Assembly (NCBI RefSeq): GCF_000472425.1
Contig: NZ_AXAI01000017.1
Location: 65,344-129,343, forward strand
Source: Bradyrhizobium sp. Tv2a-2
Lineage (GTDB): Bacteria; Pseudomonadota; Alphaproteobacteria; Rhizobiales; Xanthobacteraceae
Direction: 5' to 3'
DNA length: 64,000 bases
A program made the position numbers and the translations under genes. The notes beneath the pieces were generated by a model. It was not told the origin of the DNA. It made no database searches and saw only the letters and a program-made list of their open reading frames with translations. Positions 1-9,052 of this stretch are shown here, one piece after another; within the stretch, counting starts at the first letter, position 1; the number at the start of each line of letters is the position of its first letter.

Positions 1-26
1 CCCGCCATTTGCGAAAAAACGGCGGG
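1..26. terminator. Short GC inverted repeat at the window edge
   Basis: CCCGCC at 1-6 is the reverse complement of GGCGGG at 21-26, with a 14-nt A-rich loop. It could be the terminator stem of a gene lying to the left of the window. There is no clear T-run, so the call is weak. Nothing else is recognised in 1-198. Confidence 0.25.
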
Positions 27-198
27 CGGCTGCAACTGCAGCAGTCTCGGGAGGTACGCACCCACGAGCGCACCCGGCTTCCATCACCATCAAACGGAGC
101 CCTTCACAAGTGCAATCTGTGCATGCTCATCCTGTCTACTGTTCAATTGCTCAATTTCGCTTCATCTATCTTCTATGGAAGACGATTGGAGTGTAGAC

Positions 199-744
199 TC
201 AAGACGGAGCGGGGAAATCGTAGGAAATCCGACCAGCCGGCAAATAGAACAGCGCGATGACCGCACCCCCCCTGACCTCCGGATAGTGGCGGCTTCCGGG
301 ATCCGGCGCGGTCCAGCCCGGCCCCTGCCATCCCTGCAGGCCCTTCAGCTGAGCGCCCGTATCGAGCGGGACAACGAGATTCAACTCGCCGTAGGGGTGT
401 CCGTGATATTGTCCCCGCAACACCTCGTTTTCGTCCTCGTCAATGAAGCGATGGGGAGCCTTGCTGTTCATATAAACGGCCGTGATGCTGAAATGGAACG
501 TTTCCGGCCCGGGTTCCAATATCCGGCTGCGGCGGTAGTTGGGTCCGTCGACTTCCTGATTGGCGGCCCAGCCTTCCGCTACGCCGATTTTTATCAAACG
601 CGACAGATCGTTGTAGAGCTCGCTCCTCTCGCCATACGTCGCGTTGAGCCATTCTTCCATTTTCGCGCTGGGGGTCATGTCCTTGACCTCCCGCAGAAAC
701 GGAATGCTGCATTGAATAAGCTCCTCTCTGCTGCCCATGATCAT
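199..744 (-). CDS. PnbB-like 4-hydroxylaminobenzoate lyase family protein (DUF4863)
   Basis: A 181-aa cytosolic protein resembling the DUF4863/PnbB family. The founding member converts 4-hydroxylaminobenzoate to protocatechuate and ammonia in 4-nitrobenzoate degradation. The match rests on overall recognition: an N-terminal helical part, then a cupin-like half with HRFID near residue 98 and GHPYGELNLVVPLD near 115. A GGGAGG ribosome site lies just before the ATG at 744; ATG 738 is also possible. The gene is divergent from a LysR regulator, an arrangement also known for pnb genes, but no nitroreductase (pnbA) is visible. The true substrate is therefore open: the family assignment is fairly safe, the reaction is inferred. 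Confidence 0.65.
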   Translation of the reverse strand: MIMGSREELIQCSIPFLREVKDMTPSAKMEEWLNATYGERSELYNDLSRLIKIGVAEGWAANQEVDGPNYRRSRILEPGPETFHFSITAVYMNSKAPHRFIDEDENEVLRGQYHGHPYGELNLVVPLDTGAQLKGLQGWQGPGWTAPDPGSRHYPEVRGGAVIALFYLPAGRISYDFPAPS

Positions 745-964
745 TTTCCTCCCGTCCGGATGTCATTCTCCGGGCGGCGGTTCCTGGCCGCCGCCGTCAG
801 GCAATTAAGAACCGGCCGCCGACGGATGGAAGTGCAACTATTGCAGATTCAAAATGAGCGGAAATCAATTGGAACGCCGATTGCGATCTCCGGGCGCCTG
901 GTTCTAACTTCTGGCTGCGGGAGGCCGGCCGAAGCCTCTGCTGCATGATCAAGGGATTGCAGTC

Positions 965-1972
965 GTGTCAGTCTCGTTCAAGACATTGGACCTCAATCTT
1001 CTGAAGGTCTTCGATGCAGTGATGGAGGAACGCAGCGTCCTGCGCGCTAGCCAGAAGGTTGCCCTCAGCCAATCTGCCGTGAGCCATTCGCTGGCGCGGT
1101 TGCGCGAGATGCTGGACGATGACCTTTTCGTCCGTACGGCAACAGGCATGCAGCCGACCAGCCGGGCGCTCGCGATGGCCCCCCTTGTCCGAGAGGCGCT
1201 CCGCTCTCTCGAGGCCGCAGTCGAGCTTCCGAAGTTCAACCCGGCGAGCTCCACCAAGCAATTTACGCTGGCTGCCAACGATTTCACCACCATGGTGCTG
1301 GCCTCGCCGCTCCTGTCGATAATCGGCCGGGAGGCGCCCTCGATTGACCTCGTCATCAAACCTGTCACCCGAATCGATCTGGCCGAACAGATTGACCTCG
1401 GACGCGTCGATGTCGCCATTGGCGTTTTTTCCGCACCTCCGGATCGCTTTCGGTCGAGCTTCCTGTTCGAATATGACGACGTCCTGATCGTCTCGGCAAA
1501 GCACAAGCTGGCCAAGCTGGACAAGGAGACATTTTCCGAGCTTCCGCTGGTCGTCGTGTCCTTTGGCGGCGAACAGGAAGGGGCGATCGGCGGCTTCATT
1601 TCCGAACGTGGGCTCGCGAGGAGGTCGGAGATGTATGACCGCTCCGCATTGGAGCGCGCGCTCGGCGACAGCGACCGCCCACCGCGGATTGCGGTCTCCT
1701 TGCCGCACTTTCTGGCCCTGCCGGCGCTGCTCGAAGACAGCGAGCTCGCGGCGATCGTTCCCCGGCCCCTGGCCAACGCGTTCGCGGCGAGATACCCTAT
1801 CGCAACGCATGAACTGCCCTACCCGACCACTCCTGTTGAAGTAAGGCTACTTTGGCATCAGCGCGCCGACGGTGATCCGTCTCATGAATGGCTGCATGAA
1901 ATCCTGCGCCGCGCGGCCGAACCTCTCAGGACTTCGAACGCGTCGTCGCAAACCGCGGCACTGAACACCTAA
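965..1972 (+). CDS. LysR-family transcriptional regulator
   Basis: 335 aa. An N-terminal winged helix-turn-helix (about residues 8-67, with LSQSAVSHSLARLREML as recognition region) is followed by a LysR substrate-binding domain (about 95-300). The start is GTG at 965, about 10 nt after AAGGGA; no nearer ATG fits. It is divergent from the PnbB-like gene across 220 bp, the usual layout of a LysR regulator and its target. A close paralogue lies at 20071-21114 and shares most of the helix-turn-helix and the segment around ERGLARRSEMYDR, so the two probably arose by duplication. The inducer is unknown; an aromatic acid would fit the neighbour. Confidence 0.85.
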   Translation: MSVSFKTLDLNLLKVFDAVMEERSVLRASQKVALSQSAVSHSLARLREMLDDDLFVRTATGMQPTSRALAMAPLVREALRSLEAAVELPKFNPASSTKQFTLAANDFTTMVLASPLLSIIGREAPSIDLVIKPVTRIDLAEQIDLGRVDVAIGVFSAPPDRFRSSFLFEYDDVLIVSAKHKLAKLDKETFSELPLVVVSFGGEQEGAIGGFISERGLARRSEMYDRSALERALGDSDRPPRIAVSLPHFLALPALLEDSELAAIVPRPLANAFAARYPIATHELPYPTTPVEVRLLWHQRADGDPSHEWLHEILRRAAEPLRTSNASSQTAALNT

Positions 1973-2070
1973 AGCGCGATGAGATCAGGTTGAACCGTCA
2001 TCGCACTTTAGATATTTGGCTTTACCACGATCTTTTCAGATGGCCGCTACACACGTTTCCCGGCCATACC
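1970..2070. repeat. Dispersed intergenic palindromic repeat, copy 1
   Basis: Arms 1970-1982 and 1998-2010 (TAAAGCGCGATGA / TCATCGCACTTTA) pair with one mismatch around a 15-nt loop, then a second half runs to about 2070 (ACGATCTTTTCAGATGGCCG..). I recognise the two-part pattern from memory as a common Bradyrhizobium intergenic repeat. Related, more degenerate copies lie at 33473-33545 (reverse orientation) and 39803-39931. Sitting just after the LysR stop, the first stem may also act as a transcription terminator. Confidence 0.6.
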
Positions 2071-2075
2071 TTGGA

Positions 2076-2540
2076 CTAAAGATCGAAATCGCTGAGTTCG
2101 GGGTGATCGTCGGGCCTGCGTCCCAATGGCCAAAAAAACATGCGGTCGGCCTCACCGATCGGATGATCGTCGATACAGGCGATCCACAGCCGGATCAGAC
2201 CATCCTGATCGAACTCCCAGCTCTCGTTTCCGGAACCCCTGAACCACCTGCCGTGATTATCGTGGTATTCGCACGCGAACCGCACGGCTATCCGGTTGCC
2301 GGTGAAAGCCCAGAGTTCGTTGACAAGCCGGTAGTCCAGTTCCCTCACCCATTTGCGTGCGAGGAACGCCTCAATGGCGCCACGTCCGGAAAAGCACTCA
2401 AGACGGATTCGCCAGATGCTATCGATCGAGTAGCCAAGCGCCACGCGAGCTGGATTGCGGTCGTTCCAACTGTCTTCCATGGAACGGACCCTTGCTGCTG
2501 CGGTCTCCCAGGTAAATGGGGGCAAAGCACGAGGTAACAT
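2076..2540 (-). CDS. NTF2-like protein, DUF1348 family
   Basis: 154 aa from ATG 2540, chosen because the homologous part begins around WETAAARVRSMEDSWNDRNP. The family is a small alpha+beta NTF2/SnoaL-like fold with the run LDYRLVNELWAFTGNRIAVR, then a GNESWEFD segment and a C-terminal WPLGRRPDDHP. These proteins are cytosolic, of unknown reaction, and often sit in accessory catabolic regions. The residues around CEYHDNHGRWFRGSG and IACIDDHP vary from what I remember as the family norm. The gene is isolated: the 213 bp upstream (2541-2753) show no gene or clear regulatory motif. Confidence 0.7.
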   Translation of the reverse strand: MLPRALPPFTWETAAARVRSMEDSWNDRNPARVALGYSIDSIWRIRLECFSGRGAIEAFLARKWVRELDYRLVNELWAFTGNRIAVRFACEYHDNHGRWFRGSGNESWEFDQDGLIRLWIACIDDHPIGEADRMFFWPLGRRPDDHPELSDFDL

Positions 2541-2753
2541 ATGACAACGCTCCGACGGGTCACCAACACTGCGGCGCACACTGGCGCTCGACCGGCGCGG
2601 TTGCGAGTTTATTGATGTGAGTAAGTGTGAAGACTCAACCGGTCAAGCGGCTGTGCAACCTCTGCGACAAATCGGACCATCCGTCGCTCGGGGAACGCGG
2701 CCAGCAGCAGGAAGCTGAACCGCGATCGGCTCGCCTACGAAGAACACCACAGA

Positions 2754-5687
2754 TCAAGAATGCGGGGTCCGCGCCTCGAATGCACGAAGCTGACGTTGCG
2801 CCGCAGTTAGATCAGCCGTGCAAAATCCTTCCGTGAAGCGCCCATAGACGTCGGCAAGCAGAGTCCGAGCGTCGTCGGGACGGCCGTGATCTGCCCATAA
2901 TCGACTCAACGCAAGGGCCGATCGTAGTTCCCACCCGAGGGCCGACTGCTGCCGCGCGCAATCGAGCGAATCCTTGAGCAATATCTCGGCCGCTGGATGG
3001 TTCGCTGGCGATGCCGCCAATAGCACTGCCGCCTGAGCCCGCAGCAGATCCGGCAGTTCGAACGTTCCGGGGCCGGCTTTGGCGTCAGCCACAATTGCGT
3101 CGATAATGCTGGTTGCTTCCGCGAACTGCCCGGTTTGCGCCAAACCTTCGGCCAAAGCCCGGGAAAATGCCGATGAGAGGACAAATTGCCGCTCGGTTTG
3201 CAAGGTCGAGAGCGCGTTACGTATCGCCTCGATACCGTCCTTCGTCTCTCCCTTCGCGAGCATCAGCTCGCCTCGCAGACCGAGGCCGCCAGCATAATAC
3301 GGCCTGAGTGAGTACCTGCCCGCATAAGCAATGAGCCGCTCTATGAGATCCTCTGCGAGCTGTTGATCTCCCCGCCACATGAAGACCTGTATGGCAAAGA
3401 GCAATGGGGCACAAAGCATAACAGGATGTTGTTGCCGTCCGGCAAGTTCGATCGCCCTGTGCCCGAATTGAGCCGCCCGATCGGGAAGGCCGCGATCCCA
3501 CAATGTCCGGGCGTATCCGATCAGCGCCCTCAAATGTTGATCGTATCCGAAGGAATGTACCTCGCTCACGCCAGCTTCGGCGGCGCGCGCAAAGCCGCAT
3601 TCAAAGCTGTTCTGCGCGGCGGCCTGTGATCCTACCAGGTGGTAGCTCATTCCGAGCGTCCACTCGGCTATCACAATCTCTCGCGGCCCGCCACACTCCC
3701 TGGCGAGGGACGCATAGCGCTCCGCCGCCGCCAATGAGCCGCGAAAGTCCGCTGACCGAGCCCGAAAGATATTGAGACCGGCTAGCAATTCCAGCTGATA
3801 CTGGGCGTCTCCCAACGACGCGGCAAGAGTCAGCCCGCGTTCCAACGCCGTCTCCGCCTCCTCGCTATTGCCGTCGACATAGGTCGACGATATCGCCAGT
3901 GAAAGTTGCAGAGAAAGCTCAAGCTTTGTCGCACGGTCCTCGTCGGTCAACACACGTATCGCTTCCACGGACCAGTGTCGACACTCGCTCATCATCGACA
4001 TTCGGAGAAACAATGGTACAGCATCAGCGGCCAATATTACCCCGACCGAGCTGTCGCCCGACGGCGAGAAACTCCATTCGAGCGCAGCTCTGATATCGCC
4101 GATCTGCCGCGCATAGGCGGTGAGATCAAGATCTATCGAGATGTTGGCTCGAATTCCCAGCAGACGCTCGGCGAAATAAAATGCATGCCGCCTTGCGGTC
4201 GCATCTGCCTCTCCCCGCTCCTTCAATTTCGCCGCCGCATACGCGCGTGTCGTATCGAGGAGCCGGTATGAGCTAGCATGATCGGTCTGTGAGACAGAGA
4301 TCAGCGATTTCTCAACCAGGCTGGCGACGACGCCTTCGACTTGCAGGTCGTCGCGACCCAGCTCGAATGCGACGGTTCGCGCCATATCCAGCGTGAACGC
4401 ACCGACAAAGACTGACAGCGTGCACAGAACAGTTTGTTCGCGCTCGGACAGAAGATTATAGCTCCAGTCGAGCATGGCGCGGAGAGTCTGATGCCGTGGC
4501 ACGCTCCGCCGCCCCTGCCAAAGCAGTATCAAGCGGTCGTCGATCAGCTGTGCCAAGCCCCTGATGCCATAGGCGCTGGCCCTGCTGGCTGTCAGCTCGA
4601 TCGCCAAAGGCATGCCGTCGAGCTGACGGCAGATGCCGGCGACGACAGGTGCCTCCTCGTCGCTGAGTTCCTGGCGATATCCGCCCGCCGTCGCGCAGTC
4701 CATGAAAAGCTGAGCAGCGGGAGAGGCTAGCACCTCGGCCGCCGTCAACGTGATCTCGTTCGGCGGGCTGTCGAGGGACTCCAGCAGATAGATGTTCTCA
4801 CCCTCAACCCGCAGCGCCTCGCGGGTGGTCGCGAGAATGTGTGCAAGTGGCGCTCCACGAATCAGACCTTCAGCCAACATCGCGACCGACTCAATTACAT
4901 GCTCGCAGTTGTCGAGGACCAGCAGGATATGCTTGTCAGCCAGGAATGCCAGAAGCCGCGTCAGCGAATCCTGCGTCTCGCCGAGACATCCCGCAGCAGA
5001 CGCCACGGCGGAGACAACAAGCGCACCGTCGCGGAGTGCACTTAGATCGACAAAGCGGATCGCCTCGCCGAAATCGGCCGCCATCTCGTGAGCGACAGCG
5101 ACGGCTACAGTCGTCTTGCCAACGCCGCCCGGTCCCACAATGCTGACGAACCGCTTGGAGTTGATCTCTGTCCGCAGGGTTTCAATCGCTCCATCGCGAC
5201 CAATCATCCGCTGCAAGCGCGGAGGAAAGGCCTGGAGCTTAACTCGCTCTGCCGAGACGCCCGCGGGCGGCCCCGATGGCGCCAAACGCTGGACCGGTGC
5301 AACAAAGCAATAGCCTCGGCCGGGCACGTTGGTGATGTAGCGCGCTCCGTCTCGGCCGTCACCAAGCGCCCTGCGCAGCCCGGCAATATGCACCCGAAGA
5401 CTGGACTCCTCGACAACGACGTCCGCCCAAACCTGTTTGACCAATTCCCTGTGGCTCACCACATCGCCTGCACGCTCAAGCAGAGCGATCAGGATGTCGA
5501 GGGCACGCCCTCCCACCGCCACCGGTTCGCTGTCGTTCACCAATAATCTCTCAGAGGTGATCAGGCGAAACGGGCCGAACCGGAATACTTTGGCGTCGTT
5601 TACTCTCGGCTGCAAGGCAGCGACCTCGACATTCTTCACCTGCTCTACCCCATTCTCGATGTTCGCAACGAGCGCTGCACGATCCAA
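2754..5687 (-). CDS. Winged-helix NTPase regulator with C-terminal helical repeats
   Basis: 977 aa. Residues about 35-131 form an OmpR/PhoB-type winged-helix DNA-binding domain ending in the typical VPGRGYCFVAP. An AAA/NB-ARC-like ATPase follows, with Walker A GPGGVGKTT at 185-193 and Walker B LLVLDNCEH at 255-263. The rest (about 480-970) is helical and TPR-like. Such STAND-type regulators are thought to switch DNA binding through nucleotide and ligand sensing; the signal is unknown. The listed start is TTG 5687; GTG 5639 is an alternative with a better-placed purine-rich site. It lies 5 nt after the single-receiver gene, probably in the same operon. A shorter paralogue is at 11394-13022. 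Confidence 0.85.
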   Translation of the reverse strand: MDRAALVANIENGVEQVKNVEVAALQPRVNDAKVFRFGPFRLITSERLLVNDSEPVAVGGRALDILIALLERAGDVVSHRELVKQVWADVVVEESSLRVHIAGLRRALGDGRDGARYITNVPGRGYCFVAPVQRLAPSGPPAGVSAERVKLQAFPPRLQRMIGRDGAIETLRTEINSKRFVSIVGPGGVGKTTVAVAVAHEMAADFGEAIRFVDLSALRDGALVVSAVASAAGCLGETQDSLTRLLAFLADKHILLVLDNCEHVIESVAMLAEGLIRGAPLAHILATTREALRVEGENIYLLESLDSPPNEITLTAAEVLASPAAQLFMDCATAGGYRQELSDEEAPVVAGICRQLDGMPLAIELTASRASAYGIRGLAQLIDDRLILLWQGRRSVPRHQTLRAMLDWSYNLLSEREQTVLCTLSVFVGAFTLDMARTVAFELGRDDLQVEGVVASLVEKSLISVSQTDHASSYRLLDTTRAYAAAKLKERGEADATARRHAFYFAERLLGIRANISIDLDLTAYARQIGDIRAALEWSFSPSGDSSVGVILAADAVPLFLRMSMMSECRHWSVEAIRVLTDEDRATKLELSLQLSLAISSTYVDGNSEEAETALERGLTLAASLGDAQYQLELLAGLNIFRARSADFRGSLAAAERYASLARECGGPREIVIAEWTLGMSYHLVGSQAAAQNSFECGFARAAEAGVSEVHSFGYDQHLRALIGYARTLWDRGLPDRAAQFGHRAIELAGRQQHPVMLCAPLLFAIQVFMWRGDQQLAEDLIERLIAYAGRYSLRPYYAGGLGLRGELMLAKGETKDGIEAIRNALSTLQTERQFVLSSAFSRALAEGLAQTGQFAEATSIIDAIVADAKAGPGTFELPDLLRAQAAVLLAASPANHPAAEILLKDSLDCARQQSALGWELRSALALSRLWADHGRPDDARTLLADVYGRFTEGFCTADLTAAQRQLRAFEARTPHS

Positions 5688-5692
5688 TCCCT

Positions 5693-6115
5693 TTATCGGC
5701 GACGGGCCAGCGCGATGCGGACCGCCTCCGACAGATCTGCCTCGACGAACGGCTTCGTGAGGTAAGCAATAACTCCAGATGCGAGCGCGAACGTTCGCGC
5801 GCTCTCAGCCGGATAAGCAGTAATCAGCACGGTTGGAACTGCATGGCCTTGCGCCGACAAATGTCCATGCAGATCAAATCCGCTCATGCCCGGCATATTG
5901 ACGTCGGCAATCAGACAACCGGTCCGGACGACCACCGGCGATTGCAGAAAGTCTGCTCCGGATGCAAACGCTACGGTGGGAAATCCCATCGACCGCATCA
6001 GTCCCTTGACGGCCTCGCGTACGGGCTCGTCGTCGTCCACGATCGAAATCAGTTGTCGCTTGTTTCGCACCGGCGCCCGGATGTTCAAGAATTGCACAGG
6101 ATGCGCCGCCTCCAT
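5693..6115 (-). CDS. Single-domain response regulator
   Basis: 140 aa from ATG 6115. Nearly the whole chain is one CheY-like receiver: acidic pair in SIVDDDEPVREAV, phospho-acceptor Asp in LIADVNMPGMSGFD, Thr in VLITAYP, and Lys in AYLTKPF. There is no output domain, so it probably acts as a phosphorelay intermediate or through protein contacts. The stop lies 5 nt before the winged-helix NTPase gene, suggesting co-transcription. An upstream in-frame ATG at 6253 would add 46 residues that do not look like receiver sequence. No kinase adjoins it; the nearest is at 9049-11217. Confidence 0.8.
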   Translation of the reverse strand: MEAAHPVQFLNIRAPVRNKRQLISIVDDDEPVREAVKGLMRSMGFPTVAFASGADFLQSPVVVRTGCLIADVNMPGMSGFDLHGHLSAQGHAVPTVLITAYPAESARTFALASGVIAYLTKPFVEADLSEAVRIALARRR

Positions 6116-6487
6116 TGCGCTATGCCCCGAGACGGCCGATGCAGAGTTTAGGGTTACGCCGCACGCGATACGACTATACCAACGTGTAGGTCGTCTTGAT
6201 CGCACCGGTAACGCCAACCAGCGGGCCGAAACCCCTGGGGAGTCCGACTTCACGTCGCGCTTAAGGTGCTTAAAAATGGCCTGCCGCTAACGGCTTATAT
6301 ATGGGCCTCGCTCTGGCAGGCCCTCCGGAGTCCGGAACCGGGCGGGAAAAACACCCGGAGTATTCATCAATGTGGCCCTGCAATTGAGGTTCCGTGCCAC
6401 GTCGGCTAGACTGTGCCCTGACGCTTTGAGCGCGCGGCTCGCTGGATCCCGGCGTTCGATCCGCTTAAATCCTGCGGGGGCGAGAAA
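6116..6487. other. Divergent intergenic region, 372 bp
   Basis: This gap separates the single-receiver gene (minus strand) from the FixJ-type gene (plus strand) and must carry both promoters. I see no convincing ORF, no GTTAC-N4-GTAAC palindrome, no FixK-type box and no EcfG-type promoter here. Confidence 0.4.
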
Positions 6488-7072
6488 GTGAAACGGACAT
6501 CGAGCGACCTTTCGCCAACGGTGCTCGTCGTTGACGATAATCCGGATATGCGTGAGGCACTGCGAACCCTGCTCCGATCGGTTGGCTTTCGTGTGAAACT
6601 TTTTGCTTCTGTCTCCGATTTCCTCAAAGACAACCTGCCGCAAGGTCCTATCTGTCTGGTACTCGACGTTCGGCTACCTGGGCAAAGGCTGGACCTGCAG
6701 CGCGAATTGTCGGGCGGAGGCAAGAGGCCACTTCCCATCATCTTCGTTACCGCGCACGGGAATATTCCGATGTCCGTGCAGGCAATGAAGGGCGGCGCGA
6801 TTGAATTCTTGACCAAGCCATTTCAGGATCAGGATCTGCTTGACGCAATTGCGCTCGGCCATGCACGAGACCGCGCCTGGTTGCAGAATGCGGAGGAGTT
6901 GTCGGAGCTCCAACGGCGTTACGACAGTCTTACACCGCGTGAACGCGAAGTGATGAATTTCGTCGTCAGCGGTCGCCTGAACAAGCAGATTGCTGGCGAT
7001 CTTGGAATCGCCGAAATCACCGTGAAGGTCCATCGCGGCCAGGTGATGAAGAAAATGCATGCGTCGTCGTAA
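6488..7072 (+). CDS. FixJ-type response regulator, shortened by an in-frame stop
   Basis: 194 aa. The receiver has DD in VLVVDDNPD, phospho-acceptor Asp60 in CLVLDVRLPG and Lys110 in FLTKPF; a LuxR/GerE helix-turn-helix starts at LTPREREVM and includes IAEITVKVHRGQVMKKM. The receiver seems one residue short after LPG compared with relatives. Translation ends at TAA 7070-7072 just after MHASS, but the same frame continues as PDLARMADKLQ, the normal end of FixJ-like proteins, to a TAG at 7145-7147. The last helix of the DNA-binding domain is therefore missing, so the protein may be impaired. Its start is the GTG/ATG region at 6488 with GGGGGCG upstream. Confidence 0.8.
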   Translation: MKRTSSDLSPTVLVVDDNPDMREALRTLLRSVGFRVKLFASVSDFLKDNLPQGPICLVLDVRLPGQRLDLQRELSGGGKRPLPIIFVTAHGNIPMSVQAMKGGAIEFLTKPFQDQDLLDAIALGHARDRAWLQNAEELSELQRRYDSLTPREREVMNFVVSGRLNKQIAGDLGIAEITVKVHRGQVMKKMHASS

Positions 7073-7350
7073 CCAGATCTGGCGCGCATGGCTGACAAAT
7101 TGCAGCGGTCGCTGCCAAGACAGGCGGAGCTGGGGCACGCTTCATAGCTGTTCTTTGCCCAAGCTGCTCCACCAGAACCGCTGCGATGTCGCCCATTTCA
7201 AAAATCCATCGACAAAAGCCAATTTCAGCGACTCAAAGGCGGAAGTCGGGCAGCTCCCGGAACAATGGCCATGTCCGGGACAAAAATACGACCAATTTTG
7301 ACACGGCCGGAGCCGGGTCGCCAGCGTAGACAGAATTGGATTGGATGATC

Positions 7351-7364
7351 ATTTCCTATGTAAC
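7351..7364. promoter_or_regulatory. GTTAC-N4-GTAAC-type palindrome, weak copy
   Basis: ATTTC-CTAT-GTAAC: the right half matches exactly, the left half 3 of 5. It is listed because it ends exactly 75 nt before the DUF1127 ATG at 7440, the same spacing as the better site at 13404-13417 before the paralogous gene. Both leaders also share GTGATCAAGC and a CAGCG-rAC-GCCAT stretch downstream. The rest of the 7073-7439 gap holds only the orphaned tail frame of the preceding regulator (to 7147). Confidence 0.45.
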
Positions 7365-7439
7365 CCGATCGCCATTTTGGGTGATCAAGCCGTAACAGCG
7401 AACAGCCATTGTGGCCTCCGTCAGCAATCCCGGAGTTCC

Positions 7440-7790
7440 ATGATGAACGCCAGATCTTTTGATACCTCCTTCCCAATCAGGCCTTCGGTCCGGAAGACGG
7501 CTAGCGGGACGAAAGCCGAAGCGCCCAACGCCGTCTCCGCCCGAACCCTTGCCGCTTCCGGCAATACGGTCAGCACAGCTACATCGGCGCGGCATCCCGG
7601 CAATTATAGGAGCCACCGTTTGCCTATCGGGGCAACGATCGCAAAGCTGTGGGGCCACTGGAAAGACGAACGAGAGATCCGACGAGCAATCCGAGAACTC
7701 TCCGAACTCGACGACCATACCCTGCGCGACCTTGGCATTCGCGACCGCTCCGAGATCGAGTTCACGGTCCGGTTCAGCCGCCCACGCTGA
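7440..7790 (+). CDS. DUF1127 family small protein
   Basis: 116 aa from ATG 7440 (ATG 7443 equally possible; CGGAG at 7431-7435). The C-terminal 45 residues form a DUF1127/YjiS-type module: arginine-rich helix KDEREIRRAIREL, then LDDHTLRDLGIRDRSEIEFTVRF. The N-terminal 60 residues are Ser/Ala/Thr-rich and probably disordered. Short alphaproteobacterial DUF1127 proteins have been linked to RNA turnover, phosphate and stress adaptation, and several are under stress control; the exact role here is unknown. It is paralogous to 13493-13759, with a similar leader. Transcription runs towards the FixJ-type gene at 8000-8617. Confidence 0.75.
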   Translation: MMNARSFDTSFPIRPSVRKTASGTKAEAPNAVSARTLAASGNTVSTATSARHPGNYRSHRLPIGATIAKLWGHWKDEREIRRAIRELSELDDHTLRDLGIRDRSEIEFTVRFSRPR

Positions 7791-7999
7791 CGGCGTAGCG
7801 TGCGAGTTGCCACGCTCCTTTCGCGCAGGCCCGGCCCGCGCGACGAACTGCGGTTGTCGAGCGGTCGCAACAAGGACCGTGGCAACCGTGCGCGGTCATG
7901 ACGCGTAGCCTCGGCTGTGCTGAACCGCGCCGACCTATCGACCTTTGCTACGGGCTGCCGGTTCGGTTCTGCCCGACGATACCGGCCAACAAACCGCTG

Positions 8000-8617
8000 C
8001 TAACGAGCAGCGTTGAGCCTTGCTGCAATGTTCACCAGGTCTGCGAGAGAGGTGGCGTTCATCTTTCTCATCACTTGGCCGCGGTGAGCCTTGACCGTTA
8101 TCTCGCTGATCCCAAGTTCGAAAGCGACCTGCTTGTTCAGGAGGCCGCGAACGACCAAAGCCATAACCTCCCGTTCGCGGGAGCTGAGCAAAACGTAGCG
8201 GTCGCGCAGCGATTGCATCTCGGCTTCGAGACCAAGTTCGGCGTCGCTTCGGTCAATGGCTTCTTTAATTGCACTGAGCAATGTCGTGTCGCTGAACGGC
8301 TTGGTCAGAAACTCGACAGCTCCTGCCTTCATGGCCTGGACCGACATTGGCACGTCGCCGTGACCGGTGATGAAGATGATCGGCATGTCAGGTCGATCGA
8401 CTGCGACCCGCTTCTGCAATTCAAGACCGTTAAGCCCCGGAAGCCGAACGTCCAGGATCAGACAGCTCGGAACAAAGACACGTGGCCGCGAGAGAAACTC
8501 CTGTGCGGACTCGAAGATCTCGGGTTGCCAGCCGGCATCGCGAATCAGCAGTTCCAGAGATTCGCGAATGGAGATGTCGTCGTCGACGACAAACACGATT
8601 GCATTGTCGTGTGACAT
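8000..8617 (-). CDS. FixJ-type response regulator
   Basis: 205 aa from ATG 8617, which starts right at the receiver (MSHDNAIVFVVDDD). The receiver has phospho-acceptor Asp in CLILDVRLPG and Lys in FLTKPFSD; the C-terminal LuxR-type helix-turn-helix has SREREVMALV and ISEITVKAHRGQVMRKM and ends with the full tail SLADLVNIAARLN that its relative at 6488 lacks. It is the last gene of a probable operon: kinase (11217-9049), single receiver (9052-8681), this regulator (63 nt further). The natural reading is kinase to receiver(s) to DNA-binding output. Targets are unknown. Confidence 0.9.
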   Translation of the reverse strand: MSHDNAIVFVVDDDISIRESLELLIRDAGWQPEIFESAQEFLSRPRVFVPSCLILDVRLPGLNGLELQKRVAVDRPDMPIIFITGHGDVPMSVQAMKAGAVEFLTKPFSDTTLLSAIKEAIDRSDAELGLEAEMQSLRDRYVLLSSREREVMALVVRGLLNKQVAFELGISEITVKAHRGQVMRKMNATSLADLVNIAARLNAAR

Positions 8618-8680
8618 GGGGATCACGCCCTCGGCTATCGATCCATCGTTAGTGTCTCTCGTTTTCAGGCGCATTCGCAG

Positions 8681-9052
8681 TCAACCCGCGCCGAAGGCAG
8701 CGTTGAGGGCCCTCAGCAATGCCTCATCGCTGAATGGCTTGGAGAGGCATTCGACAGCGCCTTGCCCAATCATTCGCGGGCGTGTGGACTCATCCCCATG
8801 CGCAGTAATGAAAACAACGGGAATCTGGTAGCGAAGGCGGATCAGCTCCCTCTGGAGCTCGGGGCCGGTCATGCCCGGCATTGCGATGTCGAGAATCAGG
8901 CAGCCTGTTTTACCCACATACTCCGATGCAAGAAACGCCTCGGCAGACGAAAATGCTTGAGCAGCATAGCCGAACTCCCTCAGCAGGTCCGGTAACGACT
9001 CTCGGACGGACTCATCGTCGTCGACGACCGACACAAGTAAACGTGTACTCAT
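8681..9052 (-). CDS. Single-domain response regulator
   Basis: 123 aa from ATG 9052, with GAGGGA about 6 nt upstream. A receiver only: DDDE in SVVDDDESV, phospho-acceptor Asp in CLILDIAMPGMTG, Thr in VFITAHG, Lys in CLSKPFSD. The ATG overlaps the stop of the kinase gene in an ATGA arrangement (9049-9052), so the two are almost certainly translated together and likely partners. With no output domain it could relay phosphate onward or compete with the FixJ-type regulator downstream. Confidence 0.88.
   Translation of the reverse strand: MSTRLLVSVVDDDESVRESLPDLLREFGYAAQAFSSAEAFLASEYVGKTGCLILDIAMPGMTGPELQRELIRLRYQIPVVFITAHGDESTRPRMIGQGAVECLSKPFSDEALLRALNAAFGAG

Noticed and set aside
9..260. Plus-strand frame at the left edge
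   Set aside because: No family match or ribosome site; it overlaps the end of the well-supported minus-strand lyase gene.
175..948. Long plus-strand frame of 257 codons over the PnbB-like gene
   Set aside because: It is antisense to a recognisable protein and has no family features; high GC creates many such mirror frames.
949..1810. Minus-strand frames over the first LysR gene
   Set aside because: Composition is Arg/Ser-rich without motifs; the plus-strand LysR is clear.
7383..7396. GATCAAGCCGTAAC as another copy of the shared palindrome
   Set aside because: Only the right half matches; the left half does not resemble GTTAC.
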